From NCBI GenBank assembly GCA_026004415.1, contig BPJC01000002.1, forward strand, positions 124,001 to 188,000: 64,000 nt of DNA, read 5' to 3'. Of this stretch, positions 1-9,452 are shown one piece after another. The notes beneath the pieces were generated by a model, which saw nothing but the letters and a program-made list of their open reading frames with translations, searched no databases and was not told the DNA's origin. Position 1 is the first letter of the stretch; each line of letters opens with the position of its first letter. A program made the position numbers and the translations under genes. Source of the stretch: Patescibacteria group bacterium (GTDB lineage Bacteria > Patescibacteriota > Microgenomatia > UBA1406 > GWC2-37-13).

Positions 1-570
1 TTCTCCCACAAATTATCAAAATATTCCTCTATCTTTTCTGTATATATTTCCGGAAGCTCAACATTCAATTCATCCTGTTCTAAAAGACCTGCTTTTGTTA
101 GATTACTGCTTCCAATTATGGTTATTTTCCTTATAGGTTGATCTTTTTTAGTAATAAAAATATATACTTTTGCATGATTTGGATTATAAGTTTTTCTTAT
201 AACTAGTTTTTGCTTTCTTATCAACTCAAGAAAGTATTTTGCTTCTCGGTATACTTCTTTATTATCCAAATCCTCCGAAGTTAAAGATTTTTTAATCGAA
301 AAAAGATAATCTAAAACTTTTTCATTCCTGCTTTGATTATTCTCTTCTGCTGATACCTCTACTAGCCCTCTATTAGTTTTATCAACATTCAACCCAACTA
401 ATATTTTCAACTGTGTTTCTGGATTTTTTTTAAGATTTTCATATAAAACTCGGAAACCAGAAAAATAAAAAAAAGCTGTCAGTATTTTTAATTCCTGCGT
501 GGCAGGTATTAGTTCTGATAATCTTTTATTTAAAGTTTTAGTATTTTGATTTGTAATAAAAGTGGCCATT
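1..570 (-). CDS. PLD-like (HKD) domain protein, N-terminal part, cut by window edge
   Basis: The reverse strand is open from an ATG at 570 to the left edge, giving the first 190 residues; the C-terminus lies outside the window. Near residue 130 it shows an HxK element (NHAKVYIF) followed by GSSNLTKAGL, the usual active-site layout of phospholipase D-like nuclease/phosphodiesterase domains. The N-terminal style (a stretch leading to FRVLYENL and LKILVGLN) is typical of PLD domains placed before superfamily 2 helicase modules in restriction- or defence-related proteins, so a helicase may follow outside the window; that is inference. A 166-bp AT-rich gap separates it from the divergent gene at 737. 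Confidence 0.7.
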
Positions 571-736
571 ATATTTGTATTATTTTAAAATATTTATCTT
601 AAAAATAAATCAGATTTTTTGTTTGTATGCGTTTGTTTTAGATTAACAATTGAAGATGTTTTAATTTTGCAAATATCTTGTTTTATATAAAATAACTGAT
701 ATATTTATATTGAGATTTAATATCTTAAAGATTTAA

Positions 737-1717
737 ATGTCATACAGCAGTAATAGTTTTGCGCAAAGCAAAGCAAACAATTTTTCTTCTTATGCATCAT
801 ATTTACATTGGTTAAAACAGGATTTTTTTCAGAAAGTCAGGCGTGAGTCAAGGGTTGGAAAACCGGTGTTGTTGACCGGTTTTATTACAGATCAAGATGG
901 TGTAATTGCTGTGAATAATAGAGTTCCTGCAGATATTGCTAATGATTTGGATTGGCAAGCTGTTATTGCTTTTTGGTCTCCTTCTGATGTTTTTGTTACT
1001 GGTATGAAGTATTTGCAAAGGGTTATACAGGCAATTAGGTTAAATAAGCCGTTTCAGAATACCCTTTTTTCTTATGATGACCCTAACTCTAGTAGTTTTT
1101 TGAAAAAATTAAGCCAGTCAGGCGTTAGCTTTTTCCCAGATCTGGGCAGGTTAAGACAGCGCAGAGGTTTGCGGGTTTCTCCAGATATTTTTGTTGCAAC
1201 TACTAATCTTGTCAATTACGCAGATGTAGTTGAGAGCAAAGAGTTTAGGCAGATTGTTGAGGTTTTTAAAGGTTTGAATAAAAGAATTGTTGTTATAAAA
1301 CCATCAGCTGTTTTAGATCAAGAACAAAGACTAGCTGAAAAGATTGGTGTTGAGATCATTGCTTATGCTGTAGAAGATGGTTTGTCTGAAGGACAAGGGT
1401 TTATAAATGCTATTGTTGATTATGGTAAAAATTCTTCTTGCAGGTATAAAGTTATTTCAAATACTACTGGTCCTTCTGTAAAGAAATTGTTTGAACAAGC
1501 ATCTTATTCGGGGTTAAGGTTTTATGTTGAGGTTGTGGTTGTTTCCAAAAAAATTAAGGCAGTGGAAGAGTCAAAATCTAGGTTTTCATTTGGCAACCCA
1601 GTTGGGTATCTTTTGCAAAACAGTTATAAGCAGTTGATAAAAACTCCTAATTTGTCTGCTATAAGTGTTTCAGGAGATAAAATAAGACAATCATTTAATG
1701 TTTTTGTAAAAAATTAG
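737..1717 (+). CDS. Dihydrofolate-reductase-fold protein resembling the RibD C-terminal domain (tentative)
   Basis: A 326-residue soluble protein. Residues about 42-58 (KPVLLTGFITDQDGVIA) match the first strand and SLDG-like turn of RibD_C/DHFR-type reductases, SDVFVTG near 85 could be the following NADPH-side strand, and TGPSVKKLF near 245 resembles the family's GGP motif before the last sheet. The family reduces pyrimidine or pterin intermediates with NADPH; whether this copy is catalytic cannot be seen, because the usual SLDG and EGGP residues are only partly kept. No other riboflavin genes are nearby. A short perfect inverted repeat (TTGGTT, 5-nt loop, AACCAA) at 1718-1734 directly follows the stop but has no T tract. 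The fold assignment is by eye. Confidence 0.5.
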   Translation: MSYSSNSFAQSKANNFSSYASYLHWLKQDFFQKVRRESRVGKPVLLTGFITDQDGVIAVNNRVPADIANDLDWQAVIAFWSPSDVFVTGMKYLQRVIQAIRLNKPFQNTLFSYDDPNSSSFLKKLSQSGVSFFPDLGRLRQRRGLRVSPDIFVATTNLVNYADVVESKEFRQIVEVFKGLNKRIVVIKPSAVLDQEQRLAEKIGVEIIAYAVEDGLSEGQGFINAIVDYGKNSSCRYKVISNTTGPSVKKLFEQASYSGLRFYVEVVVVSKKIKAVEESKSRFSFGNPVGYLLQNSYKQLIKTPNLSAISVSGDKIRQSFNVFVKN

Positions 1718-1819
1718 TTGGTTACTGCAACCAAGGATTATTTCAATAATGGCGTTTACTATAGGGTGTGTAATACTCCTAGCCTCTTTTATTTTTGTAG
1801 ACCTATAGTTTTTTAGTCA

Positions 1820-1849
1820 TTGATTATTATAGGTAGTTTCATTTATAAT
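1820..1849 (+). promoter_or_regulatory. Promoter of the 1857 gene, leaderless layout
   Basis: TTGATT at 1820-1825 and TATAAT at 1844-1849 are separated by 18 nt. The -10 box ends 7 nt before the ATG at 1857, so transcription would begin at or next to the start codon. Confidence 0.5.
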
Positions 1850-1856
1850 CAATACT

Positions 1857-3377
1857 ATGTTTTACAGTGATGCTCTTTTGGAAAAGGTAGCTTATGTTTT
1901 TAAAGAAGGCTATTCTTTAGTCACTGATTTTGGCAGAAATCCTTTGGTTCTTCCGTATATTGTTGTTAATAGTTTTTTAAAGCGTTTGGATAAATCTGAC
2001 GATCTTGACCTGTTTTTGTCTGTTTTATTAAAACAGAGGTTGTCTAAAGTTTTAGCAAATGAGAGCGCAGTGAGTTTTGTTACATCTGCGGCAAGCCCTC
2101 ATACTTTGGAGACAATATCATTTGATAATAAAAACCTGCCTGCTCATTTTATAGTTTGGTGGATGCAGACAAAAAATAAAAGCAAAAAGGTAGAAGATTT
2201 TAAAAGGCTTGATTTTATTAGGCTGTCTAGATCTTCTGTTAAACAAAATAAGCAGACTATTGAGTTGATTGCTAAAAACATAGCCTTTTGTGTTTATGCC
2301 TTTATGACAAGCAATAAACAGATAAGGTTTTTTAACGACAGAAGAATTTTGTCTGAACATTTGTTTATTTATGGTCTTATTGGTCATTCTTTGCCTGGGT
2401 CAAGGAGTAAGTATGGTTTTTCCAGAGGTGCTCAGAGTTCTCCTGAAGGACATTTGAATATTGTGTTTCATAATTTTAAAAAATATGCTAAATTAGCTGT
2501 TTTAAAGAAACCAGAGGTGGATGAGTGGCTTAAACATTTGGGACCTATTGATACTGTTGTTTATAATCTTTTTAGACTTGAGATTTCAGAGATTAATGCT
2601 TTAATAATGCAAAGTCTTGGTTATCAAAATTTTTCTGTTGGGTTTGATAAAAACTGGCAGATACTAGATTCTAAACGCAAGATAAGTTTTTTTGAGGGTT
2701 TTTATATTTGTTTTGATAAAAGACTTGAGGTATCTGAGGTTTTGTTTATTTTGTCTAGGTTGGTAAAGGTTTATGATGGTTTGTATAGATTGTTAGGAAA
2801 GTATTTTTGCAAGTATTATAAATCTTTTAATCTTGTTAAACAACAGGTTGCTATTCGTTCGGAGTTTGTTGATGAGGTGGCAATGTATCTTTTTGATCTT
2901 GGCGGTAAATCTTTAAAAAGGAATTGGAGACAATCAGCTGAAAAATTTGTTGATTTCGCGCTGTCTTTTGTGCCAACATTTTTGCAGGTAAAACATTGGT
3001 CAAAAAACTCAACTTTAAATAGACAAAATTTACAACTGTTGTTTAAGATCTATTCTGATGAGAAACAACGGTTGACAGTTAGATCTTATCAAAATAAGTT
3101 AATAAAACAGTTTATGAACAGATATGATTTAGATAAGACATCTGCCTCTGCTCTATTGAGAATGAAGTTAGACCTTTATAAAGATGAAACTGATTGGAAA
3201 AGTATTCAGTTTACTTTGCCTGAAAAGATCTCTTTGTCGTATCTTATCTCAGATTATGTTTATAAGAAGGGTAAAGTTTATGCAGGAAAGTTGAGTATAG
3301 CTCCTCGTCTAATGACGCAGAAGGGCGTTTTTGAAGATTTAGCTGGAACTGTTATTTTAAGAGAGACCGGCCTTTAG
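1857..3377 (+). CDS. Hypothetical protein, 506 residues
   Basis: I do not recognise this protein. It is basic, mostly helical by composition, rich in Lys, Phe and Leu, with no signal peptide, no clear membrane segment and no motif I can name. The start is supported by a -10 box 7 nt upstream of the ATG. It sits between the RibD-like gene and the glycosyltransferase cluster on the same strand, 139 bp and 37 bp from its neighbours. Its length and steady codon use argue that it is a real gene; its role is unknown. Confidence 0.8.
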   Translation: MFYSDALLEKVAYVFKEGYSLVTDFGRNPLVLPYIVVNSFLKRLDKSDDLDLFLSVLLKQRLSKVLANESAVSFVTSAASPHTLETISFDNKNLPAHFIVWWMQTKNKSKKVEDFKRLDFIRLSRSSVKQNKQTIELIAKNIAFCVYAFMTSNKQIRFFNDRRILSEHLFIYGLIGHSLPGSRSKYGFSRGAQSSPEGHLNIVFHNFKKYAKLAVLKKPEVDEWLKHLGPIDTVVYNLFRLEISEINALIMQSLGYQNFSVGFDKNWQILDSKRKISFFEGFYICFDKRLEVSEVLFILSRLVKVYDGLYRLLGKYFCKYYKSFNLVKQQVAIRSEFVDEVAMYLFDLGGKSLKRNWRQSAEKFVDFALSFVPTFLQVKHWSKNSTLNRQNLQLLFKIYSDEKQRLTVRSYQNKLIKQFMNRYDLDKTSASALLRMKLDLYKDETDWKSIQFTLPEKISLSYLISDYVYKKGKVYAGKLSIAPRLMTQKGVFEDLAGTVILRETGL

Positions 3378-3414
3378 CTTTTTTATCTTTATTTAACTTG
3401 ATACAATAAGCATA

Positions 3415-4353
3415 ATGAAAATTGTTTTTTTAACACCGCGCTTTTTTCCTGACATCGGCGGAGTGGAAAAACATTGTTTTGAGTTAAGCAAGAGGTTTGT
3501 GGAACTTGGTCATAAAGTAACAGTAGTTACAGCAAAATCAAATGTTAAACAGAGAGACTTTGAGGTAGTAGAAAATATTATTGTCAAAAGATTTAGTTAT
3601 CATCGCGTAAAGTTTTTTGGCCTTTTGATGATTTGGTTTAAGCTGTTGGGACTGAATAAGTTATTTAGGCAAGCAGATATTATCCATATTCATGATGTTG
3701 TAATTTGGTATCTGCCTTTAAGAGTTTTTTTGTTAAATAAAAAAATATATGCTACTTTTCATGGTTGGGAAGGAAAGTATCCTATTCCTTTTGTAAATAT
3801 TTTATTGAAAAAATTTAGCCGAGTCCTTGCTTACAAAGTTATTTGTATAGGAAGTTTTATTGAAAAATATTATGGCGTTTCAGCTGATAAGGTAATTTAT
3901 GGCGGAGTTGATCTGCGCAAATTTAAAGTTGGGAAAAAGGTTGAGGGATGTCTGGTTTATTTGGGTAGATTAGAGAAAGATACTGGTTTACTTAAGTTTT
4001 TGGCTTGGTATAAAAAAAATAAGTCAAAATATCCTAATCTATTATTTTGTGGAGATGGAAGTTTAAAAGATCTATGCCAAAATTATGGCAAAGTTTTAGG
4101 TTTTGTAGATCCTCTACCCTATTTGAAATCAGCAGAGCTTTGTGTTCCTGGAGGTTATTTATCTGCATTGGAGGCTTTATCTTGCGGTTGTAAACTGAAG
4201 TTGTTTTGGCATAATCCTGTTAAAAAAGATTATTGGTTGTTGTCGCCTTTTTATAGTTTTCAGTTTTCGCAGAAAAATCTTAGAGCTTTTCTGCAGGGTT
4301 CAGATTGGTCAAATATAGCAAAAATTTATTTAAAGCTATGGCAAAAATCATAA
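3415..4353 (+). CDS. Glycosyltransferase family 4 (GT-B fold)
   Basis: A 312-residue glycosyltransferase. The N-terminus has the GT4 pattern (FLTPRFFPDIGGVEKH, residues 5-20) and the C-terminal Rossmann domain has YLGRLEKDTG near residue 180 and the donor-site helix ALEALSCG near 255. GT4 enzymes move sugars from nucleotide-sugar donors onto lipid-linked or polymer acceptors at the inner membrane face. It is shorter than the usual 360-400 residues, mainly at the C-terminus. A TACAAT box at 3402-3407 ends 7 nt before the ATG. It overlaps the next gene (GT2) by 16 bp, so the two are probably translated together in surface-glycan assembly. Confidence 0.9.
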   Translation: MKIVFLTPRFFPDIGGVEKHCFELSKRFVELGHKVTVVTAKSNVKQRDFEVVENIIVKRFSYHRVKFFGLLMIWFKLLGLNKLFRQADIIHIHDVVIWYLPLRVFLLNKKIYATFHGWEGKYPIPFVNILLKKFSRVLAYKVICIGSFIEKYYGVSADKVIYGGVDLRKFKVGKKVEGCLVYLGRLEKDTGLLKFLAWYKKNKSKYPNLLFCGDGSLKDLCQNYGKVLGFVDPLPYLKSAELCVPGGYLSALEALSCGCKLKLFWHNPVKKDYWLLSPFYSFQFSQKNLRAFLQGSDWSNIAKIYLKLWQKS

Positions 4354-5330
4354 AAAATACAGCTTTAGGCATCTGTGTGTTGAATGAAGAATCAAGTTTA
4401 GTTAAAACTCTAAACTCAATCTTGTCGCAAACTGTTTATCCTGAAAAATTAGTTATAGTAGACGGTGGATCAACAGATAAAACCAGTGATATTATCGCAG
4501 GGTTTAGGCCCAAGTTTGAGGCTTTGAAGATCAAGTTTATTTTTCTATTGTGTGATAAAGGATTAGCAGAAAGCAGAAATGCAGTTATCAAAAAATCTGG
4601 CGCTAGCATTATTGTCTTTACAGATGCCGGCTGTTATGCAACAAAAAACTGGTTTGAGACTTTAATCAACTGTCTTTTAAGTAATCCTGATGTTGAGATT
4701 GCTTCTGGATTTTATAAATTAAAAGCAGACTCTGCCTTTTCAAAGGCTTATGCTTGTTTTGTAGCTGTTTTGCCTAAATATTTATATGAAAAATCTTTTC
4801 TGCCTTCCACAAGATCTGTGGCAATAAAGGCTTCTGTATTTAGAAAAATAGGTTGTTTTAATCCGAAACTTAAAGTTGGAGAAGATACAGAGTTTTTTTA
4901 CAGAGCTGCAGTGGCTGGTATTAAATTTAAACTTTGCCAAAAGGCTCAAGTTGTTTGGTTTGAGTTGTCAAAAATAGATTTATTTTCTGCGGCAAAAAAG
5001 TTTTATAGCTATGCTAAAGCTGATGCCTTAACAGGTATTCTTTGGCATCCGAGACAAAGACTTAACTCTCATTTTATTAAAATAATGACAATATATTTAA
5101 GATACCTAATTTTTTCTGTTGTGCTTTTTTATAATCTTAAACTATTTTTTTCTGTTTTTGCTTTTTACCTATTTTATAGTTACAATAAGTTCTTTAAACA
5201 AAAAATTCCAGCTACTGTAAGGGTTTACTTTCCATTACTACAGCTAGTATCAGATCTGGCTGTGATGTTTGGTTTTTTGTCTGGCAGTTTAATTAAATTT
5301 TTTATTTATGAACGCAGATCTTCTGAATAG
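4338..5330 (+). CDS. Glycosyltransferase family 2 with C-terminal membrane segments
   Basis: The protein opens with a GT-A core: CVLNEESSLVKTLNS, then the nucleotide-binding VDGGSTDKTSDI and a DxD-like FTDAGC near residue 95, and GEDTEFFYRAA near 190, the usual acceptor-side ED motif. Two or three hydrophobic segments follow residue 245. I chose the ATG at 4338 (330 residues) over an in-frame ATG at 4305 because the shorter form begins close to the first GT-A strand and leaves only a 16-bp overlap with the preceding GT4 gene. It probably acts on a polyprenyl-linked glycan at the cytoplasmic membrane. It overlaps the following gene by 23 bp. Confidence 0.9.
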   Translation: MAKIIKNTALGICVLNEESSLVKTLNSILSQTVYPEKLVIVDGGSTDKTSDIIAGFRPKFEALKIKFIFLLCDKGLAESRNAVIKKSGASIIVFTDAGCYATKNWFETLINCLLSNPDVEIASGFYKLKADSAFSKAYACFVAVLPKYLYEKSFLPSTRSVAIKASVFRKIGCFNPKLKVGEDTEFFYRAAVAGIKFKLCQKAQVVWFELSKIDLFSAAKKFYSYAKADALTGILWHPRQRLNSHFIKIMTIYLRYLIFSVVLFYNLKLFFSVFAFYLFYSYNKFFKQKIPATVRVYFPLLQLVSDLAVMFGFLSGSLIKFFIYERRSSE

Positions 5331-6126
5331 GTTTCAGCAGTTGGGTAATTTGGAGAATAAGTTTGTAGGCAATGCCCTTAATGCAAGGGCATTAGATAAA
5401 CTTAGGGTTTATTTTCAAGGTTATGATATTGTCTCTTATATTATGAGACTTTTCTTAAGTTCGTATTCAATTTATGAGTTAGATGATGTTTTTGAAAAGA
5501 TATCATCTAATGGAATAGATGAGAAAGATAATGAAGTATATCTAAGTTTAAAATCTATATTAACTAATGATATAGCAAAACAATCTAAAGTAATTGAATA
5601 TTTTATCTTAAGAGCAGAAGAAATAATTGGTAAAAAGATAGATATTAATTCAAGAGTTCAAAAAATTGAGCAAGAGTTTAATGTAGTATTAAGAAATTTA
5701 TCTAAGTTATATAATGCAGAGTTTAGTGAAAATTTGCTAGAACATAGTAAGAATTATAATAACTTGATTGAATTATATTTTTATCTGATCTTTGTTTTAA
5801 GCATTATGAAATTAGATCAAGATGCTTTTGTTTATTCTGAAATATTAGAGATACAATTATTTATTAAAAGAGTTTTAATACATATTATAAATAGTTATAT
5901 AAATTTTTTAATAACATCTTGTATTAATGTAAAACCGGAATTTAGAGAATCTGCGCAGTATGTTTTTTCTCAAACAACTGCGTCTGTTATAGCAATTTTA
6001 GAGTCGCAATTTGATTCATTTTCAGATGAGCTAAATATATTAGGTAGTTTATCTGATGAACAAAAGTTTTCACTTATTAGTCTTTTAAAAACTAATTTAC
6101 TTTATAATGATGAAAATGAAGCTTAA
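5308..6126 (+). CDS. Hypothetical helical protein in the glycan cluster
   Basis: A 272-residue protein that I do not recognise. It is acidic to neutral, rich in Ile, Leu, Asn and Glu, and looks all-helical, with a hydrophobic stretch near residues 150-170 (YLIFVLSIMKL) and no catalytic motif. Its DNA is even more AT-rich than its neighbours, with many ATA codons. It overlaps the GT2 gene before it by 23 bp and the methyltransferase-GT4 gene after it by 20 bp, so it is embedded in the glycan operon and probably expressed with it. Function unknown. Confidence 0.75.
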   Translation: MNADLLNRFQQLGNLENKFVGNALNARALDKLRVYFQGYDIVSYIMRLFLSSYSIYELDDVFEKISSNGIDEKDNEVYLSLKSILTNDIAKQSKVIEYFILRAEEIIGKKIDINSRVQKIEQEFNVVLRNLSKLYNAEFSENLLEHSKNYNNLIELYFYLIFVLSIMKLDQDAFVYSEILEIQLFIKRVLIHIINSYINFLITSCINVKPEFRESAQYVFSQTTASVIAILESQFDSFSDELNILGSLSDEQKFSLISLLKTNLLYNDENEA

Positions 6127-7768
6127 TCTAGGTTGTGGAAATGACTATAGAAAAGGCTGGGTCAATGTAGACGCAGATAGATCGGTTAAAGCAGACCTTT
6201 ATTTTGATTTAACCGATGTGTTTCCATTTAAATCAGAAAGTTTTGATTATATCTTGGCGCAAGATGTACTGGAGCATCTTACTTATAAACAGGCTAAAGC
6301 ATTTTTATCAGAGTGTTATAGAGTCTTAAAACCAGAGTGTATTTTAAAGATCAGAGTTCCTAATCTTTATGATATTTTCAACAGGTTTAAATCAGATCCT
6401 GATGTTTTATTTAAGTTTGTTTACGGAGATACACAAAAACATAGTTTCTATGGTCTTCATAAGTATGGTTATACTAAAGAAACCCTTGAAAAGCATTTAG
6501 CCAGAGCTGGTTTCAAGGTTGTATCAGCTGAATATGTGGCCACAAATTTGGTTGTTAGAGCCAAGAAGATTAAGTTAGGTAGATTTGATATTAAACTTGC
6601 CATTAGCCTTTTGGATTCAGGAGGTTATGGAGGGTCTGAGGTTTTTTTATTGTCATTGGCAAGAGCAATAAAAACTCAAGCCTATGTTGTTTTTTTAAGC
6701 CTTACTAATAGTTTGGTTAACCAAAAACTTAGTTCAGCCAAGATTGATTATAAACTTATTAATTATAGAGATGATCTTATAGGGGATTGGAAAGGTTTTA
6801 TCAAGTTTTTTGTCTTGCTTCCTTACTCTATTTTAAAATATGTAAAAATACTTAAGGCTTTGCGCAGACAAGAGGTTTCGGTTATTATTTTGCCGGGTTT
6901 TACAGATAAAATACTGCTTTCACCATTGGCAAAGTTGATGGGTTTTACAGTTATTTGGCAGATATACTCAGGTTTTGGAAATTTATTAAAAAAATATTTT
7001 TTTTTGCCAAAAGTTTTAATTAGATTATCATCTAAATTTGTAGATTTACTCATCTGCCCTACTTATTATGCTAAAACCCAGATAATACCTGAGTTAAGAG
7101 TGTCAGAGAGCAAAATAAAGCAGATTCCTTGTGGATTAAGACTGCTTAAAGCAAAAGAAAGAAAAAAATATCTATTAAAAAAGGATAAAATCAAAAAAAA
7201 GTTAGGTCTTAAAGGTTTTGTTTTAGGTCAGGTTTCTAGGTTGGATAAGCATAAAGGACAGGATATTTTAATAAAGTCTTTGAAGTATCTAAAGAAGAGA
7301 TTAGACAACTTTAGTTTAGTTATAGTAGGTGAAGGTTTTCAAGATCAGCGGCTTAAATCTTTAGTTAAACAGTTAGAGGTTGGCAATTATGTAAAGTTTA
7401 CCTCATTTTACTCTGATGTTTACGAAATTTTAAGTTGTTTTGATTTGTTTGTGTTTCCTACGCAGTGGCAGTTGGAGGGTTTTGGTTTAGCTCCTTTTGA
7501 AGCTGTAAATCTTGGCATACCAGTTATTTTGTCAAAACATGCGGTTTTGCAGGAGATCTGGCAAGATGAGAGCTGGTTTTTTGAGGCTAATCCAAAAAGT
7601 TTAGCTGAAAAAATCATTGAGTTTTACAGATTAAATCAATCAGATAAAGAAAAACTGCTAAAAAGACAGCAGAAACTGCTTGAAAGATATGATATAGAAA
7701 AGGTTGCCAAGTATTATCTTAAGGAGATAGAATCTCTTTATAAGATTAGGTTAATATTAGATCATTGA
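6107..7768 (+). CDS. Fusion of SAM-dependent methyltransferase and GT4 glycosyltransferase
   Basis: Two enzymes in one 553-residue chain. Residues 1-150 are a class I methyltransferase: LNLGCGNDYRKGWVNVD (residues 6-22) is motif I, followed by FDYILAQDVLEHL and a CYRVLKPECILKIRVPN post-motif. Residues about 160-545 are a GT4 enzyme: LLDSGGYGGSEVFLLSLARA, a donor-side GQVSRLDKHKGQDILI near 370 and the EGFGLAPFEAVNLG signature near 455. Such fusions probably cap or decorate a surface glycan with a methyl group, which is inference. The start could be either of two adjacent ATGs (6107 or 6110). It meets the opposite-strand gene tail to tail with a 7-bp overlap. Confidence 0.9.
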   Translation: MMKMKLNLGCGNDYRKGWVNVDADRSVKADLYFDLTDVFPFKSESFDYILAQDVLEHLTYKQAKAFLSECYRVLKPECILKIRVPNLYDIFNRFKSDPDVLFKFVYGDTQKHSFYGLHKYGYTKETLEKHLARAGFKVVSAEYVATNLVVRAKKIKLGRFDIKLAISLLDSGGYGGSEVFLLSLARAIKTQAYVVFLSLTNSLVNQKLSSAKIDYKLINYRDDLIGDWKGFIKFFVLLPYSILKYVKILKALRRQEVSVIILPGFTDKILLSPLAKLMGFTVIWQIYSGFGNLLKKYFFLPKVLIRLSSKFVDLLICPTYYAKTQIIPELRVSESKIKQIPCGLRLLKAKERKKYLLKKDKIKKKLGLKGFVLGQVSRLDKHKGQDILIKSLKYLKKRLDNFSLVIVGEGFQDQRLKSLVKQLEVGNYVKFTSFYSDVYEILSCFDLFVFPTQWQLEGFGLAPFEAVNLGIPVILSKHAVLQEIWQDESWFFEANPKSLAEKIIEFYRLNQSDKEKLLKRQQKLLERYDIEKVAKYYLKEIESLYKIRLILDH

Positions 7769-9387
7769 GTTTTTCTGTAGACTAGAAAAATAGGTAGTCC
7801 TGTTATATCTTTTATCTCTTTTTCCAGTTTGAAATCTTTTGTCAGCTGAAAGATTCCTCTGCAGGTTGAGTGATACACCACAATACTGTTTGGTTTAACC
7901 TTGACAAGTTTGTCTTTATCAGTCGGGCAGTCTTGGCCATAGAAGTTTATGTTGTCAATAGAGTCTAATCTCATGCCTTTTTGAATTTTTCCTATTAGTT
8001 GTTTATCATAATTAGAAGAAAAATAAAGATAATATAGAGGAAACCAACCAGAAATATAGACCTCTGCAGTTGTAAATTTGTTTTTATTTTCTGCTAAATA
8101 AACAGCGATATTTTGATTGCCATCACTGCGATGAAGAGCTTTATAGCTTGAAACATGAGCAAAGTAATTATGATAAAAGTTGATAAACTCTATTAGCAAA
8201 GCAATAGTTAACAAAAATTTAAACATTCTTAGTTTTGAGTTAGCAAACAACCTATAAGCTCCGAGACTAGATAAAATTATAAAAGGCAGAATCATCAAAA
8301 TACTTCTGTGCATATGAATAGCGTGTTCATATGTTAAAGCAGATGGAAAAGGAGCTATCAATAGCAATAACAACAAAAAGTAAATTAAATTATTGTTATA
8401 TTTAGTCTTGTCTTTTTTAAAAGGCAAAAACAAGCCAGCTGTGAATATAAGCATAGTTATATAAAACAAACCGCTGTTGGGATAACGATACCATTCAGGT
8501 CTGCCTCCTTCTATAAATAAAAACATAGTTGAGAAATAGCTAAAGTATTGTCTTAAAAACTCATTTGTTATAAGTACATATCTGTTGTGAAATATCCTTG
8601 CAATCACTGGATCTTTTTCGTCGTAAATAAATTGGTTATAAAACTCTTTGTCCTCTATTACTTTTTTAACAATAGTTGTCTGATTCAATCTTGCTCTGCC
8701 CCAGTCGGTGCTGGATACATATAGTGTAAACAAACTAAAAATAATTAGGAAAACAATAGATTTTATTGATAATATTTTATGATAAATGAAATCTAGAAGT
8801 GATATTATGGCAAAGGTAGCTGGAACTGTAATTCTAAAACTTGGATAACTTAAAAAAGCAACTGCAAACATTATAAAACTTAAGATTTCCATTTTTTTAC
8901 TTTTGTAGCAAAAAAGCCAGAGACCAACTGTATAAAAGAATAAGGCTATAATCCCTTCTGCGGCTGATCGGGTCATATTAATATGCCATTGATTTATTGC
9001 AAGAAAAAAAGCTGATAACAAACCAATGGTTCTGTTTTTTGTTAATTTAATAGTTAGCAGATATATTGATAAACAGTTTAAGGTTGAGATGATTGCAAAA
9101 AAGATTCTTGCTCCAAAAACAGTGTCTGAAAATATCAAACTTCCTAATCCAGCAAAATACATTGGCAAAGCTGGAGGGTAATCGCCCCATTTATCTATAT
9201 AAAAGATTGGGAAGGTTCTGCCAAATACATCTTTGCCATTGATTAGAACAAACTTGCCTAAATAAGCATTTATAGCTTCGTCTTGATGAAAGCCAGAAGG
9301 TATTATTCCAAGTTTGTAAATGCGCAAAAATATAGCAAAAAGTAAAACTATAATGAGAATTATTCTGTTTTTAAATACTTTACTCAT
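7762..9387 (-). CDS. GT-C membrane glycosyltransferase (GT39/ArnT-like)
   Basis: A 541-residue integral membrane protein with about ten hydrophobic segments. Residues 30-40 (PSGFHQDEAIN) carry the acidic first-loop motif of the PMT/ArnT type GT-C family, where the Asp contacts the polyprenyl-phosphate sugar donor, and NQWHINMTRSAAEG near 130 fits the second periplasmic loop. Such enzymes transfer a lipid-linked sugar to proteins or glycans on the outer face of the membrane. It converges with the methyltransferase-GT4 gene and is divergent from the 9453 gene across 65 bp. The exact sugar and acceptor cannot be inferred. Confidence 0.85.
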   Translation of the reverse strand: MSKVFKNRIILIIVLLFAIFLRIYKLGIIPSGFHQDEAINAYLGKFVLINGKDVFGRTFPIFYIDKWGDYPPALPMYFAGLGSLIFSDTVFGARIFFAIISTLNCLSIYLLTIKLTKNRTIGLLSAFFLAINQWHINMTRSAAEGIIALFFYTVGLWLFCYKSKKMEILSFIMFAVAFLSYPSFRITVPATFAIISLLDFIYHKILSIKSIVFLIIFSLFTLYVSSTDWGRARLNQTTIVKKVIEDKEFYNQFIYDEKDPVIARIFHNRYVLITNEFLRQYFSYFSTMFLFIEGGRPEWYRYPNSGLFYITMLIFTAGLFLPFKKDKTKYNNNLIYFLLLLLLIAPFPSALTYEHAIHMHRSILMILPFIILSSLGAYRLFANSKLRMFKFLLTIALLIEFINFYHNYFAHVSSYKALHRSDGNQNIAVYLAENKNKFTTAEVYISGWFPLYYLYFSSNYDKQLIGKIQKGMRLDSIDNINFYGQDCPTDKDKLVKVKPNSIVVYHSTCRGIFQLTKDFKLEKEIKDITGLPIFLVYRKTQ

Positions 9388-9452
9388 AAAATAAAAATTT
9401 TACCAAAGTTTTAAAAAATAGTTTATAATAACAATCTTTTGAAGATTAAAAA

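Noticed and set aside
1718-1734. TTGGTT-AACCAA inverted repeat after the 737 gene as a terminator
   Set aside because: Only 6 bp and not followed by a T tract; too weak for a terminator call.
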